From: a virus
Reading direction: 5' to 3' (one strand)
DNA: 64,000 nucleotides
Virus record (IMG/VR): IMGVR_UViG_3300032278_000003
Coordinates: 1-64,000 of that record
Every line of letters begins with the position of its first letter. Within the stretch, counting starts at the first letter, position 1. Under the pieces are notes generated by a model. The model was given only the letters and a program-made list of their open reading frames with translations, was not told the origin of the DNA and did not search any database. A program made the translations under genes and the position numbers. Below are positions 26,115 through 34,944 of the stretch, in pieces.

Positions 26115-27089
26115 TTAAATTAAAGATCCGGATTTTATCGAAGAGATCAGGTTCAAAAGCCGGTCATCATTACCGAACTTTTTAGCTGAATTTAATCTTT
26201 CGAAAAAAACTTTTTTGGTCATCTCTCCAACGTCATCATACCCGTTACAATCTAAAATCCTAACAGCAATTCCGTAAGAATTCAGAAGCGATGCGATCTT
26301 ATACATTTTCGTCCTCATGTCTGGATCAAGCGCCAAACAGACAGGAGTATCATTTTTTACTATCATTCTAAATAGGTTCTGATCTTCTTTTAAAGAACAA
26401 CCCAACAAGCATGTAGCGTTGTTATTAGCTTTCACTAAATCAAAAGGGCCCTCTACGAGTGTTAATTCTTTGCTCCAATCAATGTTTATTTCATTGAAAA
26501 TAATATCTCTTCTTGGGACTCTCGAGTTAATGTACTTCATTCTAGAATCTTTAAAAACAGAACGAGCTACATAGTAATTCAGGCATCCATCGCTATCAAA
26601 CGACGGCATGATTACTCGATGTCTCAGCCTTCCAAATGGTGTCGCGCACAGTTTAAAATACCAGAGATCATCATCCGACATGCCTCTTGACTGAGAGTAT
26701 TTTATGCTTGCTTTGATGTCCGGATCGATGGACTCTTTGGATTCAACTAATAAGACAAATCCTTTCGGAAGCTCAACTTCTGGCACCTCGTCCAAATTAA
26801 CAGAAACTTGGTTATCAGAATTATTCATTCTCTTAAAAACGCGAGAAGATTCATCAGCTAAAGATGGGAAATATCTAAAAGCTAGCTTGCGTACGCCCAA
26901 ACCGGAAATACCACACACCCAGCAGTTGTACTGTTGCGTCTCTAGCTGGATCACTAGTTTTAGCTTTGAAGAATTGTGTGATTTACACTTTTTGTTCGGG
27001 CACGAAACTTCAACGTTAACGTTATCTGGTGTCGGTCTAATTTTTTTAAAAGCTCGACGTAAGAATTTTATTTTTTCATTTCGCGACAA
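26115..27089 (-). CDS. DNA primase, DnaG-type
   Basis: Makes RNA primers for lagging-strand synthesis. An N-terminal zinc site is formed by SCPNKKC (C30, C35) and NCWVCG (C56, C59). The catalytic TOPRIM region has LVEGPFDLVKA (E213, D217) and LALDPDMRTK (D255, D257). A central GRLRHRVIMPSFDSDGCLNY is the RNA polymerase-domain segment typical of DnaG. There is no helicase domain, so a separate helicase is expected elsewhere. At 324 residues it is close to T4 gp61 (342). The gene starts 1 base after the resolvase stop and lies 7 bases before the Mre11-Rad50 fusion start, forming a tight three-gene unit. Confidence 0.9.
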   Translation of the reverse strand: MSRNEKIKFLRRAFKKIRPTPDNVNVEVSCPNKKCKSHNSSKLKLVIQLETQQYNCWVCGISGLGVRKLAFRYFPSLADESSRVFKRMNNSDNQVSVNLDEVPEVELPKGFVLLVESKESIDPDIKASIKYSQSRGMSDDDLWYFKLCATPFGRLRHRVIMPSFDSDGCLNYYVARSVFKDSRMKYINSRVPRRDIIFNEINIDWSKELTLVEGPFDLVKANNNATCLLGCSLKEDQNLFRMIVKNDTPVCLALDPDMRTKMYKIASLLNSYGIAVRILDCNGYDDVGEMTKKVFFERLNSAKKFGNDDRLLNLISSIKSGSLI

Positions 27090-27090
27090 T

Positions 27091-27630
27091 CTAATCTCTT
27101 GTAGCTAGATCTCTAGCTATAACATAAGCATCTGCCATATCATAACATTCTTTGATCAAGACTACAAAGCCTTTTCTCGGACCCTGTCTCATGACCTTGG
27201 TTGGCCAATCAAAACTTGGTTCGAGAGACGATACGTGTTCTTGAACTTGTTCTTTTGTGTTTTTGTCACTTTTTCGATTGATCTTTATGCCCAGGTTCTT
27301 TCTAGCCGAATTTACGTTAATAAACTCTGGCGTTAATTCAAAAATTTCCTGTGATATGTAAGAACAAATTCCGTTAAACCTTGCTAACGTCACGATCGTT
27401 TTAGCGCTAGATAAGCCGGGTCTAAATGCTTGCAAATTTTCCTCTATCCCGACCCTAGTTACGTTTAATTTGTTAGTTAATAGGGATAATTCTTCTTTAA
27501 ATTTTTTCCCCTTGTCGAAGACTGACTTTTCTTTTTCTAAGTTTATGTATTCTAAAAGCTTAAGTTGGTTTTTTTCATTTAAAACGCAAACACCAACAAC
27601 GGATGTGGATATATCTAGACCTAATATCAT
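27091..27630 (-). CDS. RuvC-like Holliday junction resolvase
   Basis: A 179-residue RNase H-fold nuclease expected to cut four-way junctions in replicated or recombining phage DNA before packaging. It opens ILGLDISTSVVGVCVLNEK (D6), has VGIEENLQAF (E63/E64) after the second strand, and closes with CYDMADAYVIARDLA (D164, D167), giving the four-acid RuvC active site. NSARKNLGIKINR is the substrate-helix region. T4 uses an unrelated resolvase (gp49), so this is a different solution. It is the first gene of the island with primase and Mre11-Rad50. A regulatory role as a nuclease of another type cannot be excluded. Confidence 0.85.
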   Translation of the reverse strand: MILGLDISTSVVGVCVLNEKNQLKLLEYINLEKEKSVFDKGKKFKEELSLLTNKLNVTRVGIEENLQAFRPGLSSAKTIVTLARFNGICSYISQEIFELTPEFINVNSARKNLGIKINRKSDKNTKEQVQEHVSSLEPSFDWPTKVMRQGPRKGFVVLIKECYDMADAYVIARDLATRD

Positions 27631-27645
27631 TTAAAATTATATCTG

Positions 27646-30441
27646 CTAGAAATCCATCTTAAAACGAAAAACGTAACGATCGTTATCTTTTCTGACTATT
27701 GGACGCGATAGATTTACTTTACCAACAACATTTAAGTTTTCATCGTGGATAAACATATTAGTGATTAAATTACAACTGCTTTCAGCATCAGCTGGAAGAT
27801 TTGTCGGTCGAAGATTTTGGAATGTTGGATTAGAAGAACTAACAGCTTCATCAGCAGATATTGGTATTCTCATCTCTAGCATATGTATATTACGATCACC
27901 CCTAAAATCAACGTTAAATTGTTGCATGCCAAAAGGTGGTATTGTCGGATCCATAAGGCAAACCATACCCTCTTCATAGATAATGTTTCCGACAGCTGCC
28001 CACGTTGGATGGCTACCCGAAGCGTTGCAGCGATAAAGCTCTCCCATGCCGTTATCTTTAAATGATAACTGCATTTTTCCAGCGCTGCCGGTGACGTAAG
28101 GATCTCTGAGGACAAAAGATTCTCTCTTTATCAGATCTCCGTAAAACATGTTTGATATATCAAAAAACGTAATCTCATTTGAGTCTGTATCTTTTGTCCT
28201 GTTAAGAACGACTAAATCGATATTGCTTTGATCTCCGTAAACTTTAGATGCCGCTATTGTAACGACTGTTCCACCATCGGAAGAAACTTGGATATCTACC
28301 GGCGGTAACAAAGCTTCAGTTATACCGTCAACGTTAGTCGTGTTTAAATCTTCAGAAAGAAGCTGGTTATACTGTTCTTTCATATCGATCAAGTTTCTCA
28401 TAGATACTCGACCAACAGTCGGATAGCCCTGATCGTTAACGAAATAATCAGATGAAGAACCGCTTGTTAACGTTGATATGCGTGTTTCTAGGGTAGTAAA
28501 CTGAGGTCTGTGGTCTCCACAGTCACTGGGCAATAGAGACAGGTTGCGTTTTCTGTTCTGAGGCCTCAGATAGAGCGCTTCAGTTGCCGGCATGAAATCA
28601 AAATCATCAGCATCAAAATCAGTAAAAGTACCAAGCGCTTCTTGTTCGTGCAACTGGTGACACCTAGCCTGAGCGCCAGTCACTAAATCGTAACAAAAAT
28701 TTTCCAAGCTAATCGACCTAGCCCCCAGACCAAACGATAGCTGAGTATTAAAGGGAGTGTGAACGGTCGATGTTGTTGATTGCGATGGAGTCTCTAAAAT
28801 CCTTCGCATCGAGCTTGACGGTACAAACATCGGTGGAAGATAAAACAAGAAATTAGAATCTGTGAATTCGTAGTAACCGCTAGCAGCAGTTGAAATAATC
28901 TCTTCGTCTGTCCTATAACGTCCAAAAATCCGTATTTCTTGCAATTCTGCATTTAATGGTGCGTTAAAAGCTATATCCGACTGAGTTGTTCCAACGCTAG
29001 TGCCGTCTCCAGTAAACGTAAACTGTGGCACGAATTTATCTGGATCTTTTTCACCTGGAAAATGCTCTGCTAATTTCTCTACGCCAAATTTGTAAGCAGC
29101 ATAATCATCGAATAAGTCAGCAGTTTTGTCAGCAGTAGATGGGCAATTATCTAAAGAAGCAACTAGATCATCACCAGAAACTGGAAGTTTGTATTTCACA
29201 TCATCCGAAGCTGTATTTTGAGAAACTTGCACAGCTCCAGCTGCGTTAGTTGCATCTAAACGCCACTGTTCTAAACCATCAGCATCTACAGTCGCATTAA
29301 ATCTATTACCAATAACTAAAGCCGCTGGAATATTATTTTGTATGGCTTTTGGCTGACTCGGTGGGGCGGGATCATCTACACCAAAGTGTTTCCTAATTGA
29401 AAAAGTGTCTTCTATAACAAATTCCCCAGCGGTGTGTCCATCAATAAAAAAGCTACCGGTATAAAAATTCTGTGTTGCGCCACCCCACCGGATCGCGCAG
29501 TAGCTCCAAACGTCTTTTTTTAACACATCGCTAGATAAGAATATCTTCCTCTTTCCGCGATTTGCATTTCCGACCGCAGGATCGACGTGACCCGGTGGCA
29601 GACTAGCATCAAACCCAAGCTGTAACATCAACCTGAAAGTGTTAACTCTTCCGTAAGAATCTGTGCCCGAACCCGATATCAATGATATGCTGTAGCAGTT
29701 CGGCATGTGCATGATAGTTCCAGCATGAAAGGGTTCTTTGCTATCCTGGGGTCGACCTGACTCATAATCGGTTGTATACCTTGGGTTGATAAAAAACTCA
29801 TAGCTAAAAGACGCTGACGGAAAGTACCTCCCGGGGCGGTCGTCGACTGTCGGCACGGGAAACACGATCGCTGAATCGCTTGGAACGTTTGATGGGTACC
29901 TGGCTGATGATGTGAAGAAATTCAGGCAGTGATAATTGGTAAAACCGAAAGATAGCGGTTTCTCATACTCGCTCTGATAAAACGGAAGCATGCTTTTTAT
30001 GAATATTGATTTTCTGATCGTGTTTGCGTTAAACTGGTGCGGCATATCAAACCGGTAAACGATCAGTTTTTTCTGATTGTCTAAAGATCCTGCAAGTCTT
30101 TGAACGTTATTCAGGTAATTGTTGACTATCCCACTGATATTTCTTCTTTTTACATCTCCGCTAGCAACGTGATCTTTTACTATCGGTATTGTGGACTCCC
30201 AGCTTTTTGGGGTCCACGAACTGTCAGCGACTGATCCGCTTGTTTCAGTTCCCAGAAGCGACATCGCATCGAAGCGATACTCTTTTAGCTCATCAGTGAT
30301 CGTTTTTAAAGTAACGCTACGTTCGGCGAAAAGAAAAACGTCCCCGGTATAACCAGCAGAACTCGAGACGAAATTCTGCGTCGGGTGTACCTTGATAGAA
30401 CTGACCTTGATGTCATCAGGTAGTATAGGGATTAAAGCCAT
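27646..30441 (-). CDS. Tail/baseplate-associated virion protein with LamG-like domain
   Basis: A 931-residue structural protein. Residues 210-390 look like a concanavalin/LamG jelly roll (SYEFFINPRYTTDYESGRPQ, FRLMLQLGFDASL, WSYCAIRWGG, GSFFIDGHTAGEFVI, AALVIGNRFNAT), a fold often used for carbohydrate or capsule binding. The last 170 residues (WAAVGNIIYEEGMVCLMDPT, SSSNPTFQN, ending NLSRPIVRKDNDRYVFRFKM-DF) are homologous to the end of the next gene upstream. AAGGGGA precedes the ATG. It may be a baseplate or fibre-network component contacting the host; the exact position is unknown. Confidence 0.72.
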   Translation of the reverse strand: MALIPILPDDIKVSSIKVHPTQNFVSSSAGYTGDVFLFAERSVTLKTITDELKEYRFDAMSLLGTETSGSVADSSWTPKSWESTIPIVKDHVASGDVKRRNISGIVNNYLNNVQRLAGSLDNQKKLIVYRFDMPHQFNANTIRKSIFIKSMLPFYQSEYEKPLSFGFTNYHCLNFFTSSARYPSNVPSDSAIVFPVPTVDDRPGRYFPSASFSYEFFINPRYTTDYESGRPQDSKEPFHAGTIMHMPNCYSISLISGSGTDSYGRVNTFRLMLQLGFDASLPPGHVDPAVGNANRGKRKIFLSSDVLKKDVWSYCAIRWGGATQNFYTGSFFIDGHTAGEFVIEDTFSIRKHFGVDDPAPPSQPKAIQNNIPAALVIGNRFNATVDADGLEQWRLDATNAAGAVQVSQNTASDDVKYKLPVSGDDLVASLDNCPSTADKTADLFDDYAAYKFGVEKLAEHFPGEKDPDKFVPQFTFTGDGTSVGTTQSDIAFNAPLNAELQEIRIFGRYRTDEEIISTAASGYYEFTDSNFLFYLPPMFVPSSSMRRILETPSQSTTSTVHTPFNTQLSFGLGARSISLENFCYDLVTGAQARCHQLHEQEALGTFTDFDADDFDFMPATEALYLRPQNRKRNLSLLPSDCGDHRPQFTTLETRISTLTSGSSSDYFVNDQGYPTVGRVSMRNLIDMKEQYNQLLSEDLNTTNVDGITEALLPPVDIQVSSDGGTVVTIAASKVYGDQSNIDLVVLNRTKDTDSNEITFFDISNMFYGDLIKRESFVLRDPYVTGSAGKMQLSFKDNGMGELYRCNASGSHPTWAAVGNIIYEEGMVCLMDPTIPPFGMQQFNVDFRGDRNIHMLEMRIPISADEAVSSSNPTFQNLRPTNLPADAESSCNLITNMFIHDENLNVVGKVNLSRPIVRKDNDRYVFRFKMDF

Positions 30442-30451
30442 GTTATCCCCT

Positions 30452-31831
30452 TTAGAAGTCTAATCTTACCCTGATCGTTAGATCCTTTTCGTCGTTTTTC
30501 TCTATGGGTCGAGAAGTCTTGGCGACTGCTAACAGTTCGTCATAATCGCCGTAAAGACCGACAGTCGTGATGTAAGAAAATGGTTTTTCAAGCGTGTTGA
30601 TTGCATCGCTTGTCACGACAATGTTACCCGTTGAATCGACGTAAGTTGGGTTAGCTGAGTAGTTGAATTCATCGGGCATAGCACGGATGAAATAGATGGT
30701 TGAGTTAATCTCTGTTTTATTCTGAAATGTTATCGCTGTACCAGCGTCAGTACCGAACCTTGCGCTACAAACGTGGCTTACTATGTCATCAACAGAACCG
30801 CTAGTGAAAAAATACGGGTACACCTGACCGCCTGTGGTCACAGCGGCAGTATAAGCTGTTGGCGCGGTGCCAGCAGCTGAACCGTCAGTGCCGTAAGTTA
30901 GGACGCGGTTCGCTTCTACGCCATCTGTCGTTTCTTGTGGTGGGCCGAATAACGCTTTACCCGCGGGGATGGCATCAGCCGCTGAGAAATCTCCGACAGC
31001 ACTTGATGCGGTCGAAGTCATCGCATCGATCACCCCGAAACCAATATCGGTACTAGCAAAGACTTTTTCAACATCTAAAACTACGGTACCGTGATCGTAA
31101 AATATCAGACCGACAGTCTTGCTTGTGTCAGATGCCCAAACTATGTTTCCAACTTCGCCGCCGAAAGTTACCGGTCGGTTCGTTGATGCTCCGAAATCTG
31201 TATAAATTCTTTCGTTAGTCCCCTGGGTCTGAAACAGGTTATCAGCATACGCTCGAGTCCCCGTTTTTGCTGCGGCTAAGTTGTATTTCATCCTCATCGC
31301 AAACGTTTCACGCTTGATACCGTCTCTAACAAATAACCGGTGAAAAGACAAGAACAAAGCTGCGTGGATCTCATCAGTAGCTGTTGTAGAATCAAAGGGC
31401 GCAGAGAATATCTGTTCTTTACCGTTTTCTTTGGAACCGGGACCCAAGAGGTTTGTAGAAAACTGCTTGTAGATATCTTGTTTTTCCCTCATCATTATCG
31501 ATTCTTTTACATATCGCCTTTTACCAGCGGTGTCTTCAGAGATAAACGCAGCTGGAGCAACATTCGAACCAGTTGCCGGGGTAGAGGAAGAAGAAAAACC
31601 GAAAGTGATATCAAAAAGGCTGTTTGCTGTTTGAAGGCTAAAATCTTGATCGAAAACTGTCTGGTAAAGAGAAGAAGTAACACCGGGACCGATGCTAGAA
31701 GTTACGAAAACTTCGTAACTTTTTCGAGAATTTGAGCCAGAGACATCCTCTCTAACAATATCTACTAACTGATTTAATACTGATTTAGTATTTCTAATAT
31801 CATTACTTAATAAAGACTTAAAAACGGCCAC
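30452..31831 (-). CDS. Tail/baseplate-associated virion protein, 459 aa
   Basis: Starts with GTG, supported by GGAG 7 bases upstream. The N-terminus (VFKSLLSNDIRNTKSVLNQL, VDIVREDVSGSNSRKSYEVF, GPGVTSSLYQTVFDQDFSLQ then TANSLFDITFGFS) is a pattern I associate with tail-associated proteins of T4-like marine phages. The C-terminal part (VGNIVWASDT, LIFYDHGTVVLDV, NYSANPTYVDSTGN, YITTVGLYGDYDELLAVAKT then SRPIEKNDEKDLTIRVRLDF) matches the end of the 931-residue protein. This shared module may be an attachment or oligomerisation domain. No enzymatic motif is present. Confidence 0.72.
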   Translation of the reverse strand: MAVFKSLLSNDIRNTKSVLNQLVDIVREDVSGSNSRKSYEVFVTSSIGPGVTSSLYQTVFDQDFSLQTANSLFDITFGFSSSSTPATGSNVAPAAFISEDTAGKRRYVKESIMMREKQDIYKQFSTNLLGPGSKENGKEQIFSAPFDSTTATDEIHAALFLSFHRLFVRDGIKRETFAMRMKYNLAAAKTGTRAYADNLFQTQGTNERIYTDFGASTNRPVTFGGEVGNIVWASDTSKTVGLIFYDHGTVVLDVEKVFASTDIGFGVIDAMTSTASSAVGDFSAADAIPAGKALFGPPQETTDGVEANRVLTYGTDGSAAGTAPTAYTAAVTTGGQVYPYFFTSGSVDDIVSHVCSARFGTDAGTAITFQNKTEINSTIYFIRAMPDEFNYSANPTYVDSTGNIVVTSDAINTLEKPFSYITTVGLYGDYDELLAVAKTSRPIEKNDEKDLTIRVRLDF

Positions 31832-31847
31832 TTAGAACTCCATTAAA

Positions 31848-32591
31848 TTAACTGTACTTTAAACTAAGATTTATCGTGTGTTGGATACCCGTCAATAAGC
31901 CGGTTACTACAACAACTGTCGTTATAGCACCCTCTGAATTACCGAAAGTATTGTATATCGTTTCATTCAGGGACGATTTGGGAGATAATGTCAAGTTTAA
32001 TGTCGGATTACCGCTAGTCCCAACAGACGCTGCCTTACGATACATGGCCATCTGATCTCTTTGAGAAATGTAAGACACGGGAAGGGGATTACCAGAGGCA
32101 TCTTTAACAGTTAAAAACCTGCTTGATGCCCTTATCATAAACACAGATTCTTGTATATCAATGGGAACAGTAGTGCCAGAAGTGTTACTAGAAGTCCCAG
32201 TACCTATCTTTTGAACTAACCTAACAGATGTTGACGGGCTATTGCTTATCTGAATTAGCGGCGTTGTTACGTTGGTAGAGATAGTTCCTTCTGACGCGTT
32301 AACGAGACTTGGAAGCTGAGTCTCTACCTGGCTTGACATGCTTAATAGTTTATATTTCAACCCAAGGTTATTGCTTGTTTGAGCCTCGAAAATAGGAGTA
32401 TTTTTCTCTATCTTCTCTCTTCCGACAGTTAAGCCGAATTTTTTTATCAAGCTATAGTCTATTTCATCGTCGCCCATTGCAAACTTGACAATCGAGAAAG
32501 AACCATCGTTTTGTGCCAGCCTCTGGCGGCCTAAATCTGTTAAAACTGCATCAACAATTATGTTATTAGTACTGTGATCAAGAAATCCCAT
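31848..32591 (-). CDS. Tail-associated virion protein with LTxxGRxxL N-terminal module
   Basis: A 247-residue protein starting MGFLDHSTNNIIVDAVLTDL then GRQRLAQNDGSFSIVKFAMG-DDEIDY. The same module (TxLTxxGRxxL...F.S..F.D) opens the 946-residue protein encoded at 45443-48283, so it may be a common anchoring domain for tail or baseplate proteins. The middle is Thr/Ser-rich, and the C-terminus has alternating strands (TVVVVTGLLTGIQHTINLSL). It lies first in the 459/931-residue set. No catalytic motif is seen. Confidence 0.75.
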   Translation of the reverse strand: MGFLDHSTNNIIVDAVLTDLGRQRLAQNDGSFSIVKFAMGDDEIDYSLIKKFGLTVGREKIEKNTPIFEAQTSNNLGLKYKLLSMSSQVETQLPSLVNASEGTISTNVTTPLIQISNSPSTSVRLVQKIGTGTSSNTSGTTVPIDIQESVFMIRASSRFLTVKDASGNPLPVSYISQRDQMAMYRKAASVGTSGNPTLNLTLSPKSSLNETIYNTFGNSEGAITTVVVVTGLLTGIQHTINLSLKYS

Positions 32592-32641
32592 AAATGTCTC
32601 CCAACTTACAATTAAATATACCTACAAGCTAAAAAGAGTAA

Positions 32642-32649
32642 AATTTATT
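32642..32649 (-). promoter_or_regulatory. Possible late promoter element before the 247-residue gene
   Basis: The minus strand reads AATAAATT, about 50 bases before the start codon in the 83-base gap after the 755-residue gene. It resembles octamers at 4981, 15041 and 48335. The match to T4 TATAAATA is 6 of 8. Confidence 0.22.
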
Positions 32650-32674
32650 CCTCTAAAGCAAGAGCTTAAGCTTG

Positions 32675-34942
32675 TTATTCGTCATCCGTCTTTATTTGGT
32701 TTTTAGAAACTCCCAATAATCCAGCAACTTCTTCGATTTCTGCAAAATCACCCAAGTTAAAATCAGTCCTATCATCAATTTGATATTTCAAAACGATATC
32801 ATCATTTCTATCTGGGTTTAATATCTGCAAATAGTAGCAATTACTCAAGTGGCCACCCGCGTCGGGATCCATGCATTTAACTACGTCTTTAATAGCTCCC
32901 TCGCCACGACCTAATTTGATCTTTTTATAATCGGGACGGAACTTAACAACCGCCCTCCTGTATCTTGCTGTTCGTGCAGAATCTTGAAAAGCACGAGTCG
33001 ATACATACCAATTCGGAAAAACCAAAGGAGCACCCGGTGGAGAGATCTGTCTTACAGATAAATTGTGCGTTTTGGCATCTAAGTTAATTTTTAACTGTGC
33101 TCCATAATTCGATATCTGTCCGTGAGCATCAATCGCGCAGACCGTGTAAATGTAATCCCTGTCAGACTTAAAAGTAAAATCTGAGTATACTGTGTTGGAA
33201 TCTCCCAATTCTAGCCTCTTAACTAAATCGTGGCGATTGGGTGGTCGCTTCTTGTTTGCTATAAAATCTGAATACTCTAGTAAAACTTTGATCTCTTGTA
33301 AGCTTTGTTCCTCGTCTTCGATCGAGTAATTAAAATCATAAATCTGAAGCAGCCTGAACGGTTCGTATATAGTATTTCGTCTAAAAATTGCAAAATAAGT
33401 AGAATCTCTCTGTTTATCTACCGGGAAAGCCCAGTTTAAGGTTAAAGCTTTTTTGTAATACTCGTAAAACGCCGAAATATCTCTTGGGTATGATGGAGCT
33501 TTGGTTTCTCTCGTCTCAACTCTAAGAATATTCGAGTAAGGCGTGTTGACAAAATAGCTTCTTTTTATCATATCACCAGTATTACCCAGTGGGATTGTAA
33601 TACTGAAAGTTACTATACCTCTAATTGTGTACTTGTACTCTTTATCATAATTTAGAGCAGCGTCAAGATACCTATTCGGTATATCTCCAGCAGTTCCCTC
33701 TTCGTTATTAAAACACGAAACAAAAATTAAAGGAAATTTTTCTGACCTATATTTTACTTCATCATCTTCGCCGGGTTCTACCGCTTGTTCTTTTTCAATC
33801 ACGAATCCGACAAGCTTAAAATCAGAAATTCCGCTATTGGTAAAAGAATTAATAACTTCAACATCGTAACAAGCTGCGGATGAAAGCGTTCGTTCTAGAG
33901 GACCAGCTGGTTCTCCAACTATGGTTTCAATATCACCTGAACTTTTTTGAATGCCCAGTTTATCCATAAACTCTTTCCAATAGATCAAGTTTTTTACCCG
34001 AGCTTGCATCCCTAATAACTCGCCAGAAAACCCGCTGGAATTAATACCCATTCTCCAGAGAAACTCAGAATTCATAACTATAGTAACATCTTCTGGTATC
34101 GCTTCAGTTTCGGGATAGTCTAAGTTTTCCAGCAAAGCGCTGTCTCTCACATCAACTACAGATTTTGAATCACCTGCAGCAGAATTGCTAAAATATTTAT
34201 CGAAATATGCTTTATCGGCCATGGATGGTGGCGTGGTCTTCAATCCCTCTGCTGAGTAGTCCTTTGTGCTACTCACACTTAGCATGTTCTTATACTCAGT
34301 TTTTCCCACCACATCTTTCCAAAGAAACTCTTGTCGCTGAGCATATCCCGTTGAATCTACCTCTAAAGCAAACCAATTGTTAGTAGTTGAACCATCTTCA
34401 CCCATAGCAGAAAACATGTCTAAATACTCGTTGGTGATATTAACAAAATCGCGTTGCTGGACCTCGAAGCTATCATACTCTTCAGAACCACTCATTGCTA
34501 ACACTTGAGATGTTGACATATCACTCGGTCTCTTCTTAGTTAAACCAACTAAGTATCTAAAGACATCTATTTGAGATTTTGAAGCGACATTATCTTTATC
34601 AAACCCACCGGGTGGTTTCCATGCTAACCTGATATAGCTTGGTACTTTTCCGCTAGAGATCTTGTTAAACCCGTCAGATTCTACGTTTTTTCCCGTTATC
34701 GTCTTAATCTGTTCCATGGTTTTTTGGTTAAAAATTGGATTCTTAAAGCTGTACCTAGTTCTTTCGTTTTGAGTATAAAAATTGTAAATGAATATGTTAT
34801 TAAAATTTAAGTTTTGGACAGTTGGGGCTGAATTTTCTTGATCGTCTTTCTTGAAGTGGGATTCCCACCGTGGCGGTGGCACGTTAACGATGACAACTCC
34901 CATCGATGTTTTAGAAGCTTTATTGTTCTTAATATCTACCAT
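32675..34942 (-). CDS. Large virion protein with fibronectin-like repeats, 755 aa
   Basis: A 755-residue protein without a confidently recognised family. After a polar start (KASKTSMGVVIVNVPPPRWE, SAPTVQNLNFNNIFIYNFYT) it holds mixed regions. From about residue 470 a fibronectin III-like pattern appears (PRDISAFYEYYKKALTLNWA, STYFAIFRRNTIYEPFRLLQ, DYIYTVCAIDAHGQISNYGA). It then ends with short strands and a Lys/Glu-rich tail. Fibronectin-like domains are common in phage tails and mediate weak surface binding. The gene starts 2 bases after the 2592-residue gene's stop, so the large structural genes form one translation unit. A baseplate periphery role is inferred. Confidence 0.65.
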   Translation of the reverse strand: MVDIKNNKASKTSMGVVIVNVPPPRWESHFKKDDQENSAPTVQNLNFNNIFIYNFYTQNERTRYSFKNPIFNQKTMEQIKTITGKNVESDGFNKISSGKVPSYIRLAWKPPGGFDKDNVASKSQIDVFRYLVGLTKKRPSDMSTSQVLAMSGSEEYDSFEVQQRDFVNITNEYLDMFSAMGEDGSTTNNWFALEVDSTGYAQRQEFLWKDVVGKTEYKNMLSVSSTKDYSAEGLKTTPPSMADKAYFDKYFSNSAAGDSKSVVDVRDSALLENLDYPETEAIPEDVTIVMNSEFLWRMGINSSGFSGELLGMQARVKNLIYWKEFMDKLGIQKSSGDIETIVGEPAGPLERTLSSAACYDVEVINSFTNSGISDFKLVGFVIEKEQAVEPGEDDEVKYRSEKFPLIFVSCFNNEEGTAGDIPNRYLDAALNYDKEYKYTIRGIVTFSITIPLGNTGDMIKRSYFVNTPYSNILRVETRETKAPSYPRDISAFYEYYKKALTLNWAFPVDKQRDSTYFAIFRRNTIYEPFRLLQIYDFNYSIEDEEQSLQEIKVLLEYSDFIANKKRPPNRHDLVKRLELGDSNTVYSDFTFKSDRDYIYTVCAIDAHGQISNYGAQLKINLDAKTHNLSVRQISPPGAPLVFPNWYVSTRAFQDSARTARYRRAVVKFRPDYKKIKLGRGEGAIKDVVKCMDPDAGGHLSNCYYLQILNPDRNDDIVLKYQIDDRTDFNLGDFAEIEEVAGLLGVSKNQIKTDDE

Positions 34943-34944
34943 CT

